A stretch of DNA of 21,617 nt from Tannerellaceae bacterium (GTDB lineage: Bacteria; Bacteroidota; Bacteroidia; Bacteroidales; Tannerellaceae). The first letter of the stretch is position 1, and every line of letters begins with the position of its first letter. A model generated the notes under the pieces. It was not told the DNA's origin. It searched no databases and saw only the letters and a list, made by a program, of their open reading frames with translations. A program made the position numbers and the translations under genes. Below are positions 7,761 to 15,057 of the stretch, piece by piece. The stretch is taken from positions 1 to 21,617 of the forward strand of contig JAITHO010000146.1 in the NCBI GenBank assembly GCA_031279915.1, given 5' to 3'.

Positions 7761-8819
7761 ATGAAAACCACCATCACCGCAAGCATCCAAAAAGACCTCG
7801 GCGCATACCTATCCACCACAACATTCGACCAAATATTCATCCTTGCAGACAGCAACACCCGCCAGCATTGTTTGCCCCTCGTGATAAATGTTCCACAAAT
7901 AGCCGAAGCCAAACTCATAACCATAGACGCAGGCGATCTCAACAAATCACTCACGCAGCTAAGCAATATTTGGACAATACTCTCAAACCAACGCGCCACG
8001 CGCCACACATTGCTCATTAACCTCGGAGGCGGAATGGTCAGCGACATCGGAGGATTTGCAGCCGCTACCTTCAAGCGCGGCCTTCGAACCCTAAACATTC
8101 CTACCACACTTATGGCCGCCGTCGACGCCGCTATCGGAGGAAAAACAGGCATAAACTTCAATGGATTGAAAAACGAAGTCGGAGCCTTTCACACGCCCAT
8201 CGCCGTCTTTATCAGCAGCTTGTTCCTCCGCACCCTCGACCGAGGCAACATCCTCTCAGGATATGCCGAAATGATCAAACACGCTCTGTTAGAAGGATCT
8301 GACACCCTTGCCGACACACTCTCCTTCGAGCCCGATGCAGATTTGCACGATTACGCAAGGCTCAATCGCATGATGGCCGAATCAATAAGCGTAAAGGAAA
8401 AAATAGTTGCAGCCGACCCCCTGGAAAAATCCGCACGCAAAGCCCTAAATCTGGGACATACCATCGGACACGCCCTCGAAAGCATCTCGTTTGCCGATCA
8501 ACGCCCATTGCTGCACGGCTGCGCAGTAGCCCACGGATTAGTATGCGAGCTTTACATTTCCTACAAAAACTGCGGCTTCCCCAGCTCCACACTTATGAAC
8601 GTAGCCCGCTTCATAAAGTCGCATTACCCTCCATACCCCATCGACTGCAGCCGCTACGATGCTCTGTATGAGCTGATGACGCACGACAAAAAAAACCAAA
8701 GCAATGCCCCATCCTTCGCCCTACTTGCCCAAGTAGGCCAGCCAAAGATCGACCAAACCGTTGAACGCGCACTCGTCGAAGAATCCCTCGATTTTTATCA
8801 GGATTTCTTTGGAATCTAA
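7761..8819 (+). CDS. aroB: 3-dehydroquinate synthase
   Basis: Cytoplasmic second enzyme of the shikimate pathway, converting DAHP to 3-dehydroquinate with NAD+ and a divalent metal. The 352 residues are a normal length. The NAD-binding signature GGGMVSDIGGFAAATFKRG is at 89-107, followed by PTTLMAAVDAAIGGKTGIN (114-132) and the lysine-bearing GYAEMIKHAL (167-176). Metal ligands are visible as E170, H233 in GHTIGHALE (232-240) and H252 in LHGCAVAHG (251-259). All active-site groups look intact. It follows alaS by 38 bases, an association that probably reflects cotranscription and not shared function. The tRNA-Pro promoter begins inside its last codons, so the aroB transcript may run on through the tRNA to its terminator. 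Confidence 0.97.
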   Translation: MKTTITASIQKDLGAYLSTTTFDQIFILADSNTRQHCLPLVINVPQIAEAKLITIDAGDLNKSLTQLSNIWTILSNQRATRHTLLINLGGGMVSDIGGFAAATFKRGLRTLNIPTTLMAAVDAAIGGKTGINFNGLKNEVGAFHTPIAVFISSLFLRTLDRGNILSGYAEMIKHALLEGSDTLADTLSFEPDADLHDYARLNRMMAESISVKEKIVAADPLEKSARKALNLGHTIGHALESISFADQRPLLHGCAVAHGLVCELYISYKNCGFPSSTLMNVARFIKSHYPPYPIDCSRYDALYELMTHDKKNQSNAPSFALLAQVGQPKIDQTVERALVEESLDFYQDFFGI

Positions 8820-8838
8820 AATCAATCACGTATATTTG
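8808..8838 (+). promoter_or_regulatory. Consensus promoter for tRNA-Pro, overlapping the end of aroB
   Basis: TTTG (8808-8811) inside the last aroB codons, 19 bases, TATATTTG (8831-8838). Transcription would begin only a few bases before the tRNA 5' end at 8850. Confidence 0.8.
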
Positions 8839-8849
8839 TCGCCCCAAAG

Positions 8850-8924
8850 CGGGGTGTAGCTCAGCCAGGTTAGAGTACGCGTCTGGGGGGCGTGTGGTCG
8901 CTAGTTCGAATCTAGTCACCCCGA
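8850..8924 (+). tRNA. tRNA-Pro (anticodon GGG)
   Basis: A 75-base cloverleaf. The acceptor stem CGGGGTG (8850-8856) pairs fully with CACCCCG (8917-8923), with discriminator A8924. The D arm is GCTC/GAGT, closing with a G-U pair. The anticodon stem CGCGT/GCGTG carries the loop CTGGGGG, giving anticodon GGG after T33 and G at position 37, both expected for proline. The T arm GCTAG, loop TTCGAAT, CTAGT is canonical. The CCA end is not encoded. It reads the CCC and CCU codons. It has its own promoter and terminator, so it is a single-tRNA unit. Confidence 0.95.
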
Positions 8925-8933
8925 CTTTGAAAA

Positions 8934-8972
8934 AAGAAGGTCAGGTTTGTAGCCGGGCCTTCTTCTGTTTTT
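8934..8972 (+). terminator. Intrinsic terminator of tRNA-Pro (and possibly alaS-aroB)
   Basis: AAGAAGGTC (8934-8942) pairs with GGCCTTCTT (8956-8964) through nine pairs including one G-U, followed three bases later by five T. Confidence 0.8.
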
Positions 8973-9008
8973 AGACCCCCTCAAGCCCCTTGTCACATAT
9001 TTATAATA

Positions 9009-9030
9009 TATATGTACGCGCGTACATATA
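9009..9030. repeat. Perfect 22-base palindrome
   Basis: TATATGTACGC followed directly by its exact complement, no central gap. It lies 85 bases past tRNA-Pro and about 90 bases before the next promoter-like sequence. It could be an operator for a dimeric protein, a cruciform or a recombination site; no neighbour indicates which. Confidence 0.6.
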
Positions 9031-9120
9031 ATAAGGCTATCGAAATCTGTACCCTTACCCGTGCATTTCTCAGTCGTTATGAAAATAAATTTGCCGTATT
9101 AAGAATTTTTAGCTAAAAAC

Positions 9121-9152
9121 TTGTGAGGATATATTTTTATTCGTTATCTTTG
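9121..9152 (+). promoter_or_regulatory. Probable promoter upstream of repeat array A
   Basis: TTG (9121-9123), 21 bases, TATCTTTG (9145-9152). The -7 box is a full match; spacing is slightly long. It would make a transcript covering the small open frame at 9185, array A and possibly the HU gene, 350 bases downstream. Confidence 0.5.
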
Positions 9153-9184
9153 CGGCATAAACAATCATTTAAAGTTTTTCACCA

Positions 9185-9436
9185 ATGCAGGCTAAAATTT
9201 CCAAATATATTGAATCAAATATTCGCAAAGCGATCAGCATCTCTATCGCAAGGCATGCAGAACTTTGCGGCAACTTATGCGCATTTATTCGACAACTTAC
9301 GCGCATTTATTTGGCTACTTATGTAGATTTGTTTGGCAACTTACGGAGATTTCCCTATCAAGCTATCGGGATATTTATGACAAACTATTCAGCTTTTTTT
9401 TATAAATCATGCAATCGTTTTTGTGACAGCAAATAA
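9185..9436 (+). CDS. Possible small protein (83 residues) running through repeat array A
   Basis: An ATG lies 32 bases after the -7 box at 9145-9152 and opens an 83-codon frame ending in TAA at 9436. I recognise no family. Residues 1-28 (MQAKISKYIESNIRKAISIS and so on) look like an amphipathic helix with ordinary codon use. From about residue 28 the frame crosses the four 22-base repeat units, which, not being a multiple of three, are read in changing frames. The tail has many Phe/Tyr and Cys residues, untypical of a folded domain. It could be a real small protein, the stub of a gene interrupted by the repeat, or chance. The promoter is the only positive evidence. Confidence 0.2.
   Translation: MQAKISKYIESNIRKAISISIARHAELCGNLCAFIRQLTRIYLATYVDLFGNLRRFPYQAIGIFMTNYSAFFYKSCNRFCDSK
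9224..9269 (+). repeat. Nested inverted repeats just ahead of array A
   Basis: An outer pair CGCAAAG (9224-9230) and CTTTGCG (9263-9269) encloses GCGAT (9230-9234) and ATCGC (9245-9249). The right outer arm ends on the first base of array A, the place where arrays B and C carry their hairpin heads. The sequence is unrelated to those heads. Confidence 0.4.
9269..9356 (+). repeat. 22-base tandem repeat array A
   Basis: Four units of exactly 22 bases start at 9269, 9291, 9313 and 9335. Each reads GGCAACTTA (units 2 and 3 differ by one base), five variable bases (TGCGC, CGCGC, TGTAG, CGGAG), then ATTTATTT or a variant. The last tail is ATTTCCCT. The register matches arrays B and C. It reads toward the HU-like gene, ending 146 bases before its ATG. 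Confidence 0.8.
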
Positions 9437-9502
9437 TATTTGTTTTTGAGAACTGTATTTTTTATGTATTAATTAAGTATTAACATTTACACCTTTTGAA
9501 TC

Positions 9503-10279
9503 ATGAAGTTCAAGCTAGACAAAAAGATCAATCCAAGTGCACCCAATGAGCCGGCCAAATGGCATGCAGCTCCAGTGTATGCGGAGAAAGTGACAACAGA
9601 AGAAGTTGCGAATGAAATTTCAGAACGTTCAACAATAAGCTCGGCCGATACCGAGGGCATACTTGAATCGTTTTCGAAAATTCTACCAGAACACTTGGCC
9701 AAAGGCGAGCCAGTGTATTTGCGCGGCGTCGGAACATTTCGCCTCGGAATTAGCAGCGAAGGCGTTGAAAATCCGAACGATTTCAACGTTTCACTTATCA
9801 GGTCGAAGAAAATTATTTACACGCCTGATGTGAAAATCCAAAACCTGCTTAATCAGTATATTCACTATGAAGACAGCGGACAGCGCGGCACTACCTCAAC
9901 AAATATCTCATGGCTGACAGACTTGCTTTCAGGCACGTCGAATGAGAAGATAACCTATGGCGGTTCCGTGCGACTATCAGGGCAAAAACTGAAGCTCAAG
10001 GGGTCAGATAATACCGTAGGCTTAAAGCTATTGCGAGTAGCAACGCAGCAAGATATAGCAATTCCGATGTCGGCAATACCCGTGAACAAGGCCAAAGAAA
10101 TCGTATTCGTTGTGCCCATGGATTTGCCAGCCGGACTGTATCAAATTCGCATCGTTACACAATATAACGGCAGCTTGGCCCGCGAAGCTAAGGCACCGCA
10201 TGTGTATACATACGAGCCTAAACTTGAAGTAGTTCAGCCAGAGCCCGACGATCATAATCCACCGTCGGCAGGCGAATAA
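9503..10279 (+). CDS. HU-family DNA-binding protein with C-terminal Ig-like domain (Bacteroidetes HU-HIG type)
   Basis: Predicted nucleoid-type protein of 258 residues. Residues about 1-122 form an HU/IHF-like domain: VTTEEVANEISERSTISSADTEG (30-52, given here as the two opening helices) and the HU-type segment EPVYLRGVGTFRLGISSEGV (69-88), then YTPDVKIQNLLNQ (106-118). Residues about 145-240 match the Ig-like domain (DUF4469 type) often attached in this phylum, with KITYGGSVRLSGQKLKLKG and ending MDLPAGLYQIRIVTQYNGS. Many Bacteroidales carry several such genes; DNA targets are unknown. The tail is acidic and Pro-rich (EPKLEVVQPEPDDHNPPSAGE). It stands alone, with terminators before and after. 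No good promoter lies directly in front; the nearest -7 box is at 9145-9152, before array A, so the repeats may be in its 5' leader. Confidence 0.85.
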   Translation: MKFKLDKKINPSAPNEPAKWHAAPVYAEKVTTEEVANEISERSTISSADTEGILESFSKILPEHLAKGEPVYLRGVGTFRLGISSEGVENPNDFNVSLIRSKKIIYTPDVKIQNLLNQYIHYEDSGQRGTTSTNISWLTDLLSGTSNEKITYGGSVRLSGQKLKLKGSDNTVGLKLLRVATQQDIAIPMSAIPVNKAKEIVFVVPMDLPAGLYQIRIVTQYNGSLAREAKAPHVYTYEPKLEVVQPEPDDHNPPSAGE

Positions 10280-10294
10280 TATTAACTTAAAACT

Positions 10295-10324
10295 GGGGGC
10301 TGCAAACGTAGCCCCCTTTCTTTT
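10295..10324 (+). terminator. Intrinsic terminator of the HU-like gene
   Basis: GGGGGCT (10295-10301) pairs perfectly with AGCCCCC (10310-10316), loop of eight bases, followed by TTTCTTTT. Confidence 0.9.
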
Positions 10325-10392
10325 GCACTGCAGGAGAAAAAAAATCGTAGCCCTATACATTATATATATGTATGCAGTCGGAAACTTTGAAG

Positions 10393-10400
10393 TATATTTG
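10393..10400 (+). promoter_or_regulatory. -7 box for the rpoN operon
   Basis: TATATTTG, 31 bases before the rpoN ATG. The -33 position has only a partial match (TATG at 18 bases). Confidence 0.6.
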
Positions 10401-10431
10401 CGCATAAATCTTCTAAAATCACGCAGATAAG

Positions 10432-11886
10432 ATGCTTAAGCAACAGTTGCAACAAAAGCTACAGCAAAAACTTTCTCCACACCAGATCCAATTAATTAAA
10501 CTATTGGAGGTGCCTTCCATTGAGCTTGAGGAGAGAATTAAGCAAGAATTGCAGGAAAATCCAGCGCTTGAGGAGGGCGATGAAACTCCACAAGTTGACG
10601 AAAATCCGGCAACCAATGACGAACAAGACGCGGATGAAGCTGCAGATGAGCGCGACGATGATATTGCGCTTGGCGACTACCTTACGGAAGACGATATACC
10701 AGATTACAAACTCCGTGAGATCAGCGAACGCATGGAAAAGCGCGAAGAGATTCCCTTCGCCGGCAGTCAGACGATGTATGAATTTTTGCACAGACAGCTC
10801 GGATTGCGCACAATGTCGGAGCGCGAAATGCAAATAGCCGAATACATTATCGGCAACTTAGATAGCGACGGATACCTTCGCCGCAATGTCGACGCGATAG
10901 CCGACGATCTTATATTTCAAACCAATAGCGAAGTTCATGAGCACGAGATCGAAGCCATTATCCGCATAGTTCAGGATATGGATCCTCCAGGGATCGGCGC
11001 TCGCAACCTGCGCGAGTGCTTGCTTTTGCAGCTTGAGCGAAAAGAACATACGCCCGCATCCGAGGATGCTTACAAAATTTTGAGCGATTTTTTCGAAGAC
11101 TTTTCGCATAAACGTTACGACAAGATCATGAAACTCTGCGACATCGACGAAGACGCCCTGAAAGCAGCCGTAGCCGAAATTACCGCCCTTGATCCCAAGC
11201 CCGGCGGCCTTTGGGACGAAAGCATGGAAACGGCCATGCGCATAACTCCCGACTTTATTGTCGAATCTCACAACGGCGAGCTGGTTTTGAGCATGAATAG
11301 CCGAGAAATACCCCCGCTCCGAGTCAGTCGCGAGTACATCGGTATGCTTGAGCAGTACGATAAGCATGGGTCGGCGCCTTCCGACCTTCGCGACGCCGCG
11401 CTATTTGTTAAGCAAAAAATTGAGTCAGCGCGCTGGTTTATCGACGCCGTACGTCAGCGCCAAGAAACCCTCCGCAGGACGATGAGCGCGATAATGGAGT
11501 TCCAAAAAAAATTCTTCATTACCGGCGACGAGTCAATGCTAAGGCCAATGATTCTGAAAGATATATCGGCTAGCGCCGGATATGATAAATCAACGATTTC
11601 GCGCGTCAGCAACAGCAAGTACGTACAGACGAATTTTGGCATCTATCCGCTGAAATATTTTTTTTCAGACTATCTGCAAACAACAGAAGGCGAGGAGGTG
11701 ACAACTCGCGAAGTAAAGAAAATTTTATTGGAATGCATTGAGAATGAAGACAAGCGCCATCCCTACAACGATGAGGAACTTGCGGCATATATGCAGGAGC
11801 GCGGTTTCGTAATTGCTCGACGCACTATTGCAAAATACCGTGAGCAGCTTGACGTTCCTGTTGCACGACTGCGGAAAGAAATTTAA
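10432..11886 (+). CDS. rpoN: RNA polymerase sigma-54 factor
   Basis: Alternative sigma factor that recognises -24/-12 promoters and needs AAA+ activators to open them; 484 residues. Region I is the Gln/Leu-rich start (LKQQLQQKLQQKLSPHQIQL, then LLEVPSIELEERIKQELQENPAL to residue 46, shown in two parts). Region II is strongly acidic (about 48-85). The core-binding region follows, with the helix-turn-helix near 375-396 (ISASAGYDKSTISRVSNSKY) and the RpoN box ARRTIAKYRE at 462-471, essentially the universal signature. All parts needed for function are present. No sigma-54 activator gene lies in the window and I found no -24/-12 promoter in its spacers, so targets are elsewhere. It leads a plus-strand operon; the next gene starts 26 bases on. 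Confidence 0.97.
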   Translation: MLKQQLQQKLQQKLSPHQIQLIKLLEVPSIELEERIKQELQENPALEEGDETPQVDENPATNDEQDADEAADERDDDIALGDYLTEDDIPDYKLREISERMEKREEIPFAGSQTMYEFLHRQLGLRTMSEREMQIAEYIIGNLDSDGYLRRNVDAIADDLIFQTNSEVHEHEIEAIIRIVQDMDPPGIGARNLRECLLLQLERKEHTPASEDAYKILSDFFEDFSHKRYDKIMKLCDIDEDALKAAVAEITALDPKPGGLWDESMETAMRITPDFIVESHNGELVLSMNSREIPPLRVSREYIGMLEQYDKHGSAPSDLRDAALFVKQKIESARWFIDAVRQRQETLRRTMSAIMEFQKKFFITGDESMLRPMILKDISASAGYDKSTISRVSNSKYVQTNFGIYPLKYFFSDYLQTTEGEEVTTREVKKILLECIENEDKRHPYNDEELAAYMQERGFVIARRTIAKYREQLDVPVARLRKEI

Positions 11887-11912
11887 ATTTGTAGGCAAAA
11901 GGAATATACACG

Positions 11913-12524
11913 ATGAAGAACTTTGCCAATTTGGTTTCTATAATTTGTCACCCTCTGCTTATGATGACTTACGGCGTATTGCTTGCGCTGTCTTACACGT
12001 ATTTGGCCTTGTTTCCGCTTCCGGCTAAAATATATATGGTAGTGGCTGTTTTAGTTTTTACAGCAGTATTGCCAAGTATTGTGGTAGTAATGCTAGTTCG
12101 TAGCGGAGGAGCAGGAGATTTAGAGCTAAGCCGTAAGGGCGAACGTGTTATTCCTTATTTATCGTTTATGGCAGGCAATATCGCCTGCTTTTTCTTTTAT
12201 TCCAAGCTAGGGATGCCGCCTTGGTTTCTGTCGATGTTCACGGGAGTAAGCATAGCCTTGTTATTTGCGCTTTGTATCAACTTCGTTTGGAAAATAAGTG
12301 CGCATGCGATGGGGATAGGCGGTTTGCTGGGCGCAATAATGGGTGCGTCTTATGTGCAGATGATCAATCCATATAGGCTGTTTATTGGGGTAATATTGTT
12401 GGCCGGCTTGACGTGTATGTCGAGAATAATTTTGGGCAAGCATACGCTGATGCAGCTTCTGTGCGGGTTTTTGCTTGGATTTGCGAGTACGTTTATCACA
12501 TTAGTATTAAATATTTCTTATTAA
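11913..12524 (+). CDS. PAP2-like integral membrane protein with degenerate active site
   Basis: Hydrophobic protein of 203 residues with about six membrane segments. The arrangement resembles the phosphatidic acid phosphatase type 2 superfamily: RKGERVIP (74-81) stands where KX6RP is expected, SAH (129-131) where PSGH is expected, and SR with H177 after five residues (170-177) matches SRX5H. The Asp that should follow three residues after that His is Gln181, and the first motif is altered, so normal lipid-phosphate hydrolysis is doubtful; it could be a divergent enzyme or a non-catalytic relative. It lies 26 bases after rpoN and 29 before gcvH, evidently in the same operon, but no functional link is obvious. 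Family placement is moderate; function unknown. Confidence 0.7.
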   Translation: MKNFANLVSIICHPLLMMTYGVLLALSYTYLALFPLPAKIYMVVAVLVFTAVLPSIVVVMLVRSGGAGDLELSRKGERVIPYLSFMAGNIACFFFYSKLGMPPWFLSMFTGVSIALLFALCINFVWKISAHAMGIGGLLGAIMGASYVQMINPYRLFIGVILLAGLTCMSRIILGKHTLMQLLCGFLLGFASTFITLVLNISY

Positions 12525-12553
12525 TTTATTCCCAAAAAACTTATCAAACGATT

Positions 12554-12928
12554 ATGAAATTTCCAGATAACTTGAAGTATACTAAGGATCACGAATGGAT
12601 CCGAGTGGAGGCAAACGAGGCGTATGTTGGTATCACTGATTACGCCCAGAGCGAATTAGGCGAGATCGTTTTTGTGGAAATAACCACAGAAGGCGAAACT
12701 CTTGAACGCGAAGACACGTTCGGCACTATCGAAGCCGTTAAAACAGTGTCTGATCTTTTCATGCCCGTTGGCGGCAGAGTTATTTCCGCCAATAAGGCGC
12801 TGGAAAGCAATCCGGAGCTGATTAATGCCGATGCCTACGGAGATGGCTGGATCGTAAAGATCGAAATATCTAATCCGGCAGAGCTAAATGATTTAATGAC
12901 CGCTGCCGAATATCAGGCCATGCTATGA
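12554..12928 (+). CDS. gcvH: Glycine cleavage system H protein
   Basis: Lipoyl carrier of the glycine cleavage complex: it accepts the aminomethyl group from the P protein, passes it to the T protein, and is reoxidised by the L protein. The 124 residues are a normal length. HEWIRVE (13-19) and VGITDYAQSELGEIVFVE (25-42) start the domain, and GTIEAVKTVSDL (57-68) carries the lipoylated Lys63. NPELINADAYGDGWIVKI (86-103) completes the family pattern. The frame is open upstream, but MKFPDNLKYTKDHEW at 12554 is the normal start. It overlaps purE by four bases (ATGA), so translation is probably coupled. The P, T and L genes are not in the window. Both gcvH and purE belong to one-carbon/purine metabolism, a plausible reason for the pairing. 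Confidence 0.97.
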   Translation: MKFPDNLKYTKDHEWIRVEANEAYVGITDYAQSELGEIVFVEITTEGETLEREDTFGTIEAVKTVSDLFMPVGGRVISANKALESNPELINADAYGDGWIVKIEISNPAELNDLMTAAEYQAML

Positions 12929-13446
12929 CGACGCCTCTGTCACCTGTTGTAAGCATTATTATGGGAAGCGCGTCAGATCTTTCGGTTATGGAGAAAGCTG
13001 CCGCGTTTCTTGATGAAATGGAGATTCCATTTGAGATGCAAGCCCTCTCCGCCCACCGTACTCCGGAGGCGGTTGAGCTTTTCGCCAAGGGCGCTAAAGG
13101 TCGTGGAATCAAGGTCATAATAGCTGCGGCGGGGATGTCAGCGCATTTGGCTGGAGTTGTTGCCGCGATGACAACTTTGCCCGTGCTTGGCGTGCCTATT
13201 GATGCATCGTCGCTGAGCGGGGTCGACGCCTTGCTCTCGATTGTGCAGATGCCTCCCGGAATCCCTGTCGGAACGCTGGGAATCAACGCTTCGCTCAATG
13301 CTGCAATACTTTCTGCACAGATACTTGCAACCTCTGATAAGGATCTGGAGAAAAAGATAGAAGCGTATAAGGAAAATCTCAAGCGGAAGATAGTGAAGGC
13401 TAATAGCGAGTTGTCGGACGTTCGCTATAAGTACAAAACCAACTAA
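12925..13446 (+). CDS. purE: 5-(carboxyamino)imidazole ribonucleotide mutase, class I PurE
   Basis: Converts N5-CAIR to CAIR in de novo purine synthesis, after PurK makes N5-CAIR; cytoplasmic, octameric in known members. The 173 residues show GSASD (14-18), SAHR (42-45), AAAGMSAHLAG (67-77, with Met-Ser where Ala-Ala is usual) and GVDALLSIVQMPPGIPV (99-115). The SAHR His and the first Ser/Asp pair, the catalytic and substrate groups, are present. The pattern is that of class I (mutase), not the animal-type class II. purK is not nearby. The ATG overlaps the gcvH stop, and ispG follows after six bases. Confidence 0.96.
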   Translation: MTTPLSPVVSIIMGSASDLSVMEKAAAFLDEMEIPFEMQALSAHRTPEAVELFAKGAKGRGIKVIIAAAGMSAHLAGVVAAMTTLPVLGVPIDASSLSGVDALLSIVQMPPGIPVGTLGINASLNAAILSAQILATSDKDLEKKIEAYKENLKRKIVKANSELSDVRYKYKTN

Positions 13447-13452
13447 GCCCTG

Positions 13453-15057
13453 GTGCAGCTTTTCAATTATAAGCGTCGGCAATCCTCCGTTGTATTTATC
13501 GGCCAAACTCCCCTCGGAGGCGACCATCCCATTCGCATACAGTCGATGGCAAACGTATCGACTATGAACACTGACGCCGCCCTTGCCCAAGCCTTGCAGA
13601 TGGCTGAGGCAGGGGCGGACTACATTCGTTTCACGGCCCAGGGCGAACGCGAGGCGAAAAATCTGGGGCTCATCCGAAAAAAAATGCACGAGCTCGGATG
13701 CATGGTTCCTATCGTTGCCGATATACATTTCAACGCTAAGGCTGCAATTGCGGCTGCGGGCGCGGTTGATAAAGTACGCATTAACCCAGGAAATTTCGCC
13801 CCGTCGGAACAGCTCTTGCGCAGTAGATTTGTAAATTTCCTTAGAGTTTGCAAAGCGCATAAGGCCGCTGTCAGAATAGGCGTGAACCATGGTTCGCTTT
13901 CAGATCGAATAATGCGAGAGTATGGCGACACCGCCGAAGGAATGGTCGCCTCCTGCATGGAATTTCTCGAAATATGCCGCTCAGAACGATTCGACAACGT
14001 TGTCGTATCCCTCAAAGCTTCGAACACGATGCTGATGATCAAGGCTGTACGATTGCTTGCAGCCCGCATGGATGAAAACGGCATGCATTTCCCGATCCAT
14101 CTCGGAGTAACCGAAGCGGGCGACGCAGAAGATGGCAGAATAAAGAGCGCACTTGGCATCGGAGCTCTGCTGGCCGACGGAATTGGCGATACCATACGGG
14201 TCTCACTTAGCGAAGCCCCTGAGAACGAACTGCCCGTTACCTTTAAACTTTCCGATTACATATCTTGCCGAAAAAACCACGAGCTTATACACGCAAATCT
14301 CGCACCTGGATACAATCATCTCGCAATGGAACGGCGACAGAGCCGCCCCACAGGGCATATAGGCGGCGGACAAGCGCCAGTGATTCTGCCAATTGATGGC
14401 ACGGGCAACGCTCAACTTATGCCGATAACTGCGACAGATTTGTTGACAGATGGCTTCATACCTTCGCTATCAGATAAGCCTGAGGCGGTAATTTTGTTAT
14501 CATCCGTGCACAAAAATCCGGTAGGCGAGATGCGGGCGGCCATGCATAAGCTCGTGAGCGAAAATTGCAAAGTTCCGGTAATATTTCGATTCGATTATCA
14601 GGAAAATGATGCCGAGACGCTAATAGTTAAGGCAGCAGCCGACGCCGGAGCTCTCCTTGCCGACGGATTTGTTGACGGCCTGATGCTTACAAACTTCGGA
14701 CAGCCCATAGACACAGCCGGCAGCCTGCCCTTCAGAATCCTCCAAGCAGCGCGCCTACGCATCTCACACACAGAATATATCGCCTGCCCAGGATGCGGAC
14801 GAACGCTCTACGATTTGCAAGCAAGCCTCGCAAGAGTGAAAGCCGCCACCGCTGACTTTGTCGGACTTAAAATCGCCGTTATGGGATGTATTGTAAACGG
14901 CCCGGGCGAAATGGCCGACGCTGATTACGGATACGTTGGCGCCGGACGCGGGCGCGTCAGCCTCTATAAGGGAAAAGATTGCATGGCAAAGAACGTTCCT
15001 GAAGACCAGGCAGTTGAATTACTTCTGCAACTTATTCGCAGTGATGTCCGCACCTAG
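13453..15057 (+). CDS. ispG: 4-hydroxy-3-methylbut-2-enyl diphosphate synthase (flavodoxin/ferredoxin), long form
   Basis: Next-to-last MEP-pathway enzyme; reduces MEcPP to HMBPP with a [4Fe-4S] cluster, for isoprenoid (quinone, undecaprenyl) synthesis. The TIM-barrel part opens with GGDHPIRIQSMAN and shows ADIHFN and KVRINPGN. The C-terminal part holds the cluster ligands C445 and C448 (ACPGCGRTL) and C479 (GCIVNGPGE). At 534 residues it exceeds the E. coli enzyme (about 370), because of the central insert seen in Bacteroidetes, Chlamydia and plants; it seems a little shorter than other Bacteroidales versions I recall. The start chosen is GTG at 13453, six bases after purE; no in-frame ATG is near enough to replace it. 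Its end overlaps the next gene by 14 bases. Confidence 0.95.
   Translation: MQLFNYKRRQSSVVFIGQTPLGGDHPIRIQSMANVSTMNTDAALAQALQMAEAGADYIRFTAQGEREAKNLGLIRKKMHELGCMVPIVADIHFNAKAAIAAAGAVDKVRINPGNFAPSEQLLRSRFVNFLRVCKAHKAAVRIGVNHGSLSDRIMREYGDTAEGMVASCMEFLEICRSERFDNVVVSLKASNTMLMIKAVRLLAARMDENGMHFPIHLGVTEAGDAEDGRIKSALGIGALLADGIGDTIRVSLSEAPENELPVTFKLSDYISCRKNHELIHANLAPGYNHLAMERRQSRPTGHIGGGQAPVILPIDGTGNAQLMPITATDLLTDGFIPSLSDKPEAVILLSSVHKNPVGEMRAAMHKLVSENCKVPVIFRFDYQENDAETLIVKAAADAGALLADGFVDGLMLTNFGQPIDTAGSLPFRILQAARLRISHTEYIACPGCGRTLYDLQASLARVKAATADFVGLKIAVMGCIVNGPGEMADADYGYVGAGRGRVSLYKGKDCMAKNVPEDQAVELLLQLIRSDVRT

Noticed and set aside
10354..10367. Shared TATACATTATATAT before alaS and rpoN
   Set aside because: Low-complexity AT sequence at different positions relative to the promoters; could arise by chance.
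10280..10431. Sigma-54 promoter controlling rpoN or neighbours
   Set aside because: No GG and GC pair at the -24/-12 spacing was found in the spacers; the boxes present are of the TAnnTTTG type.
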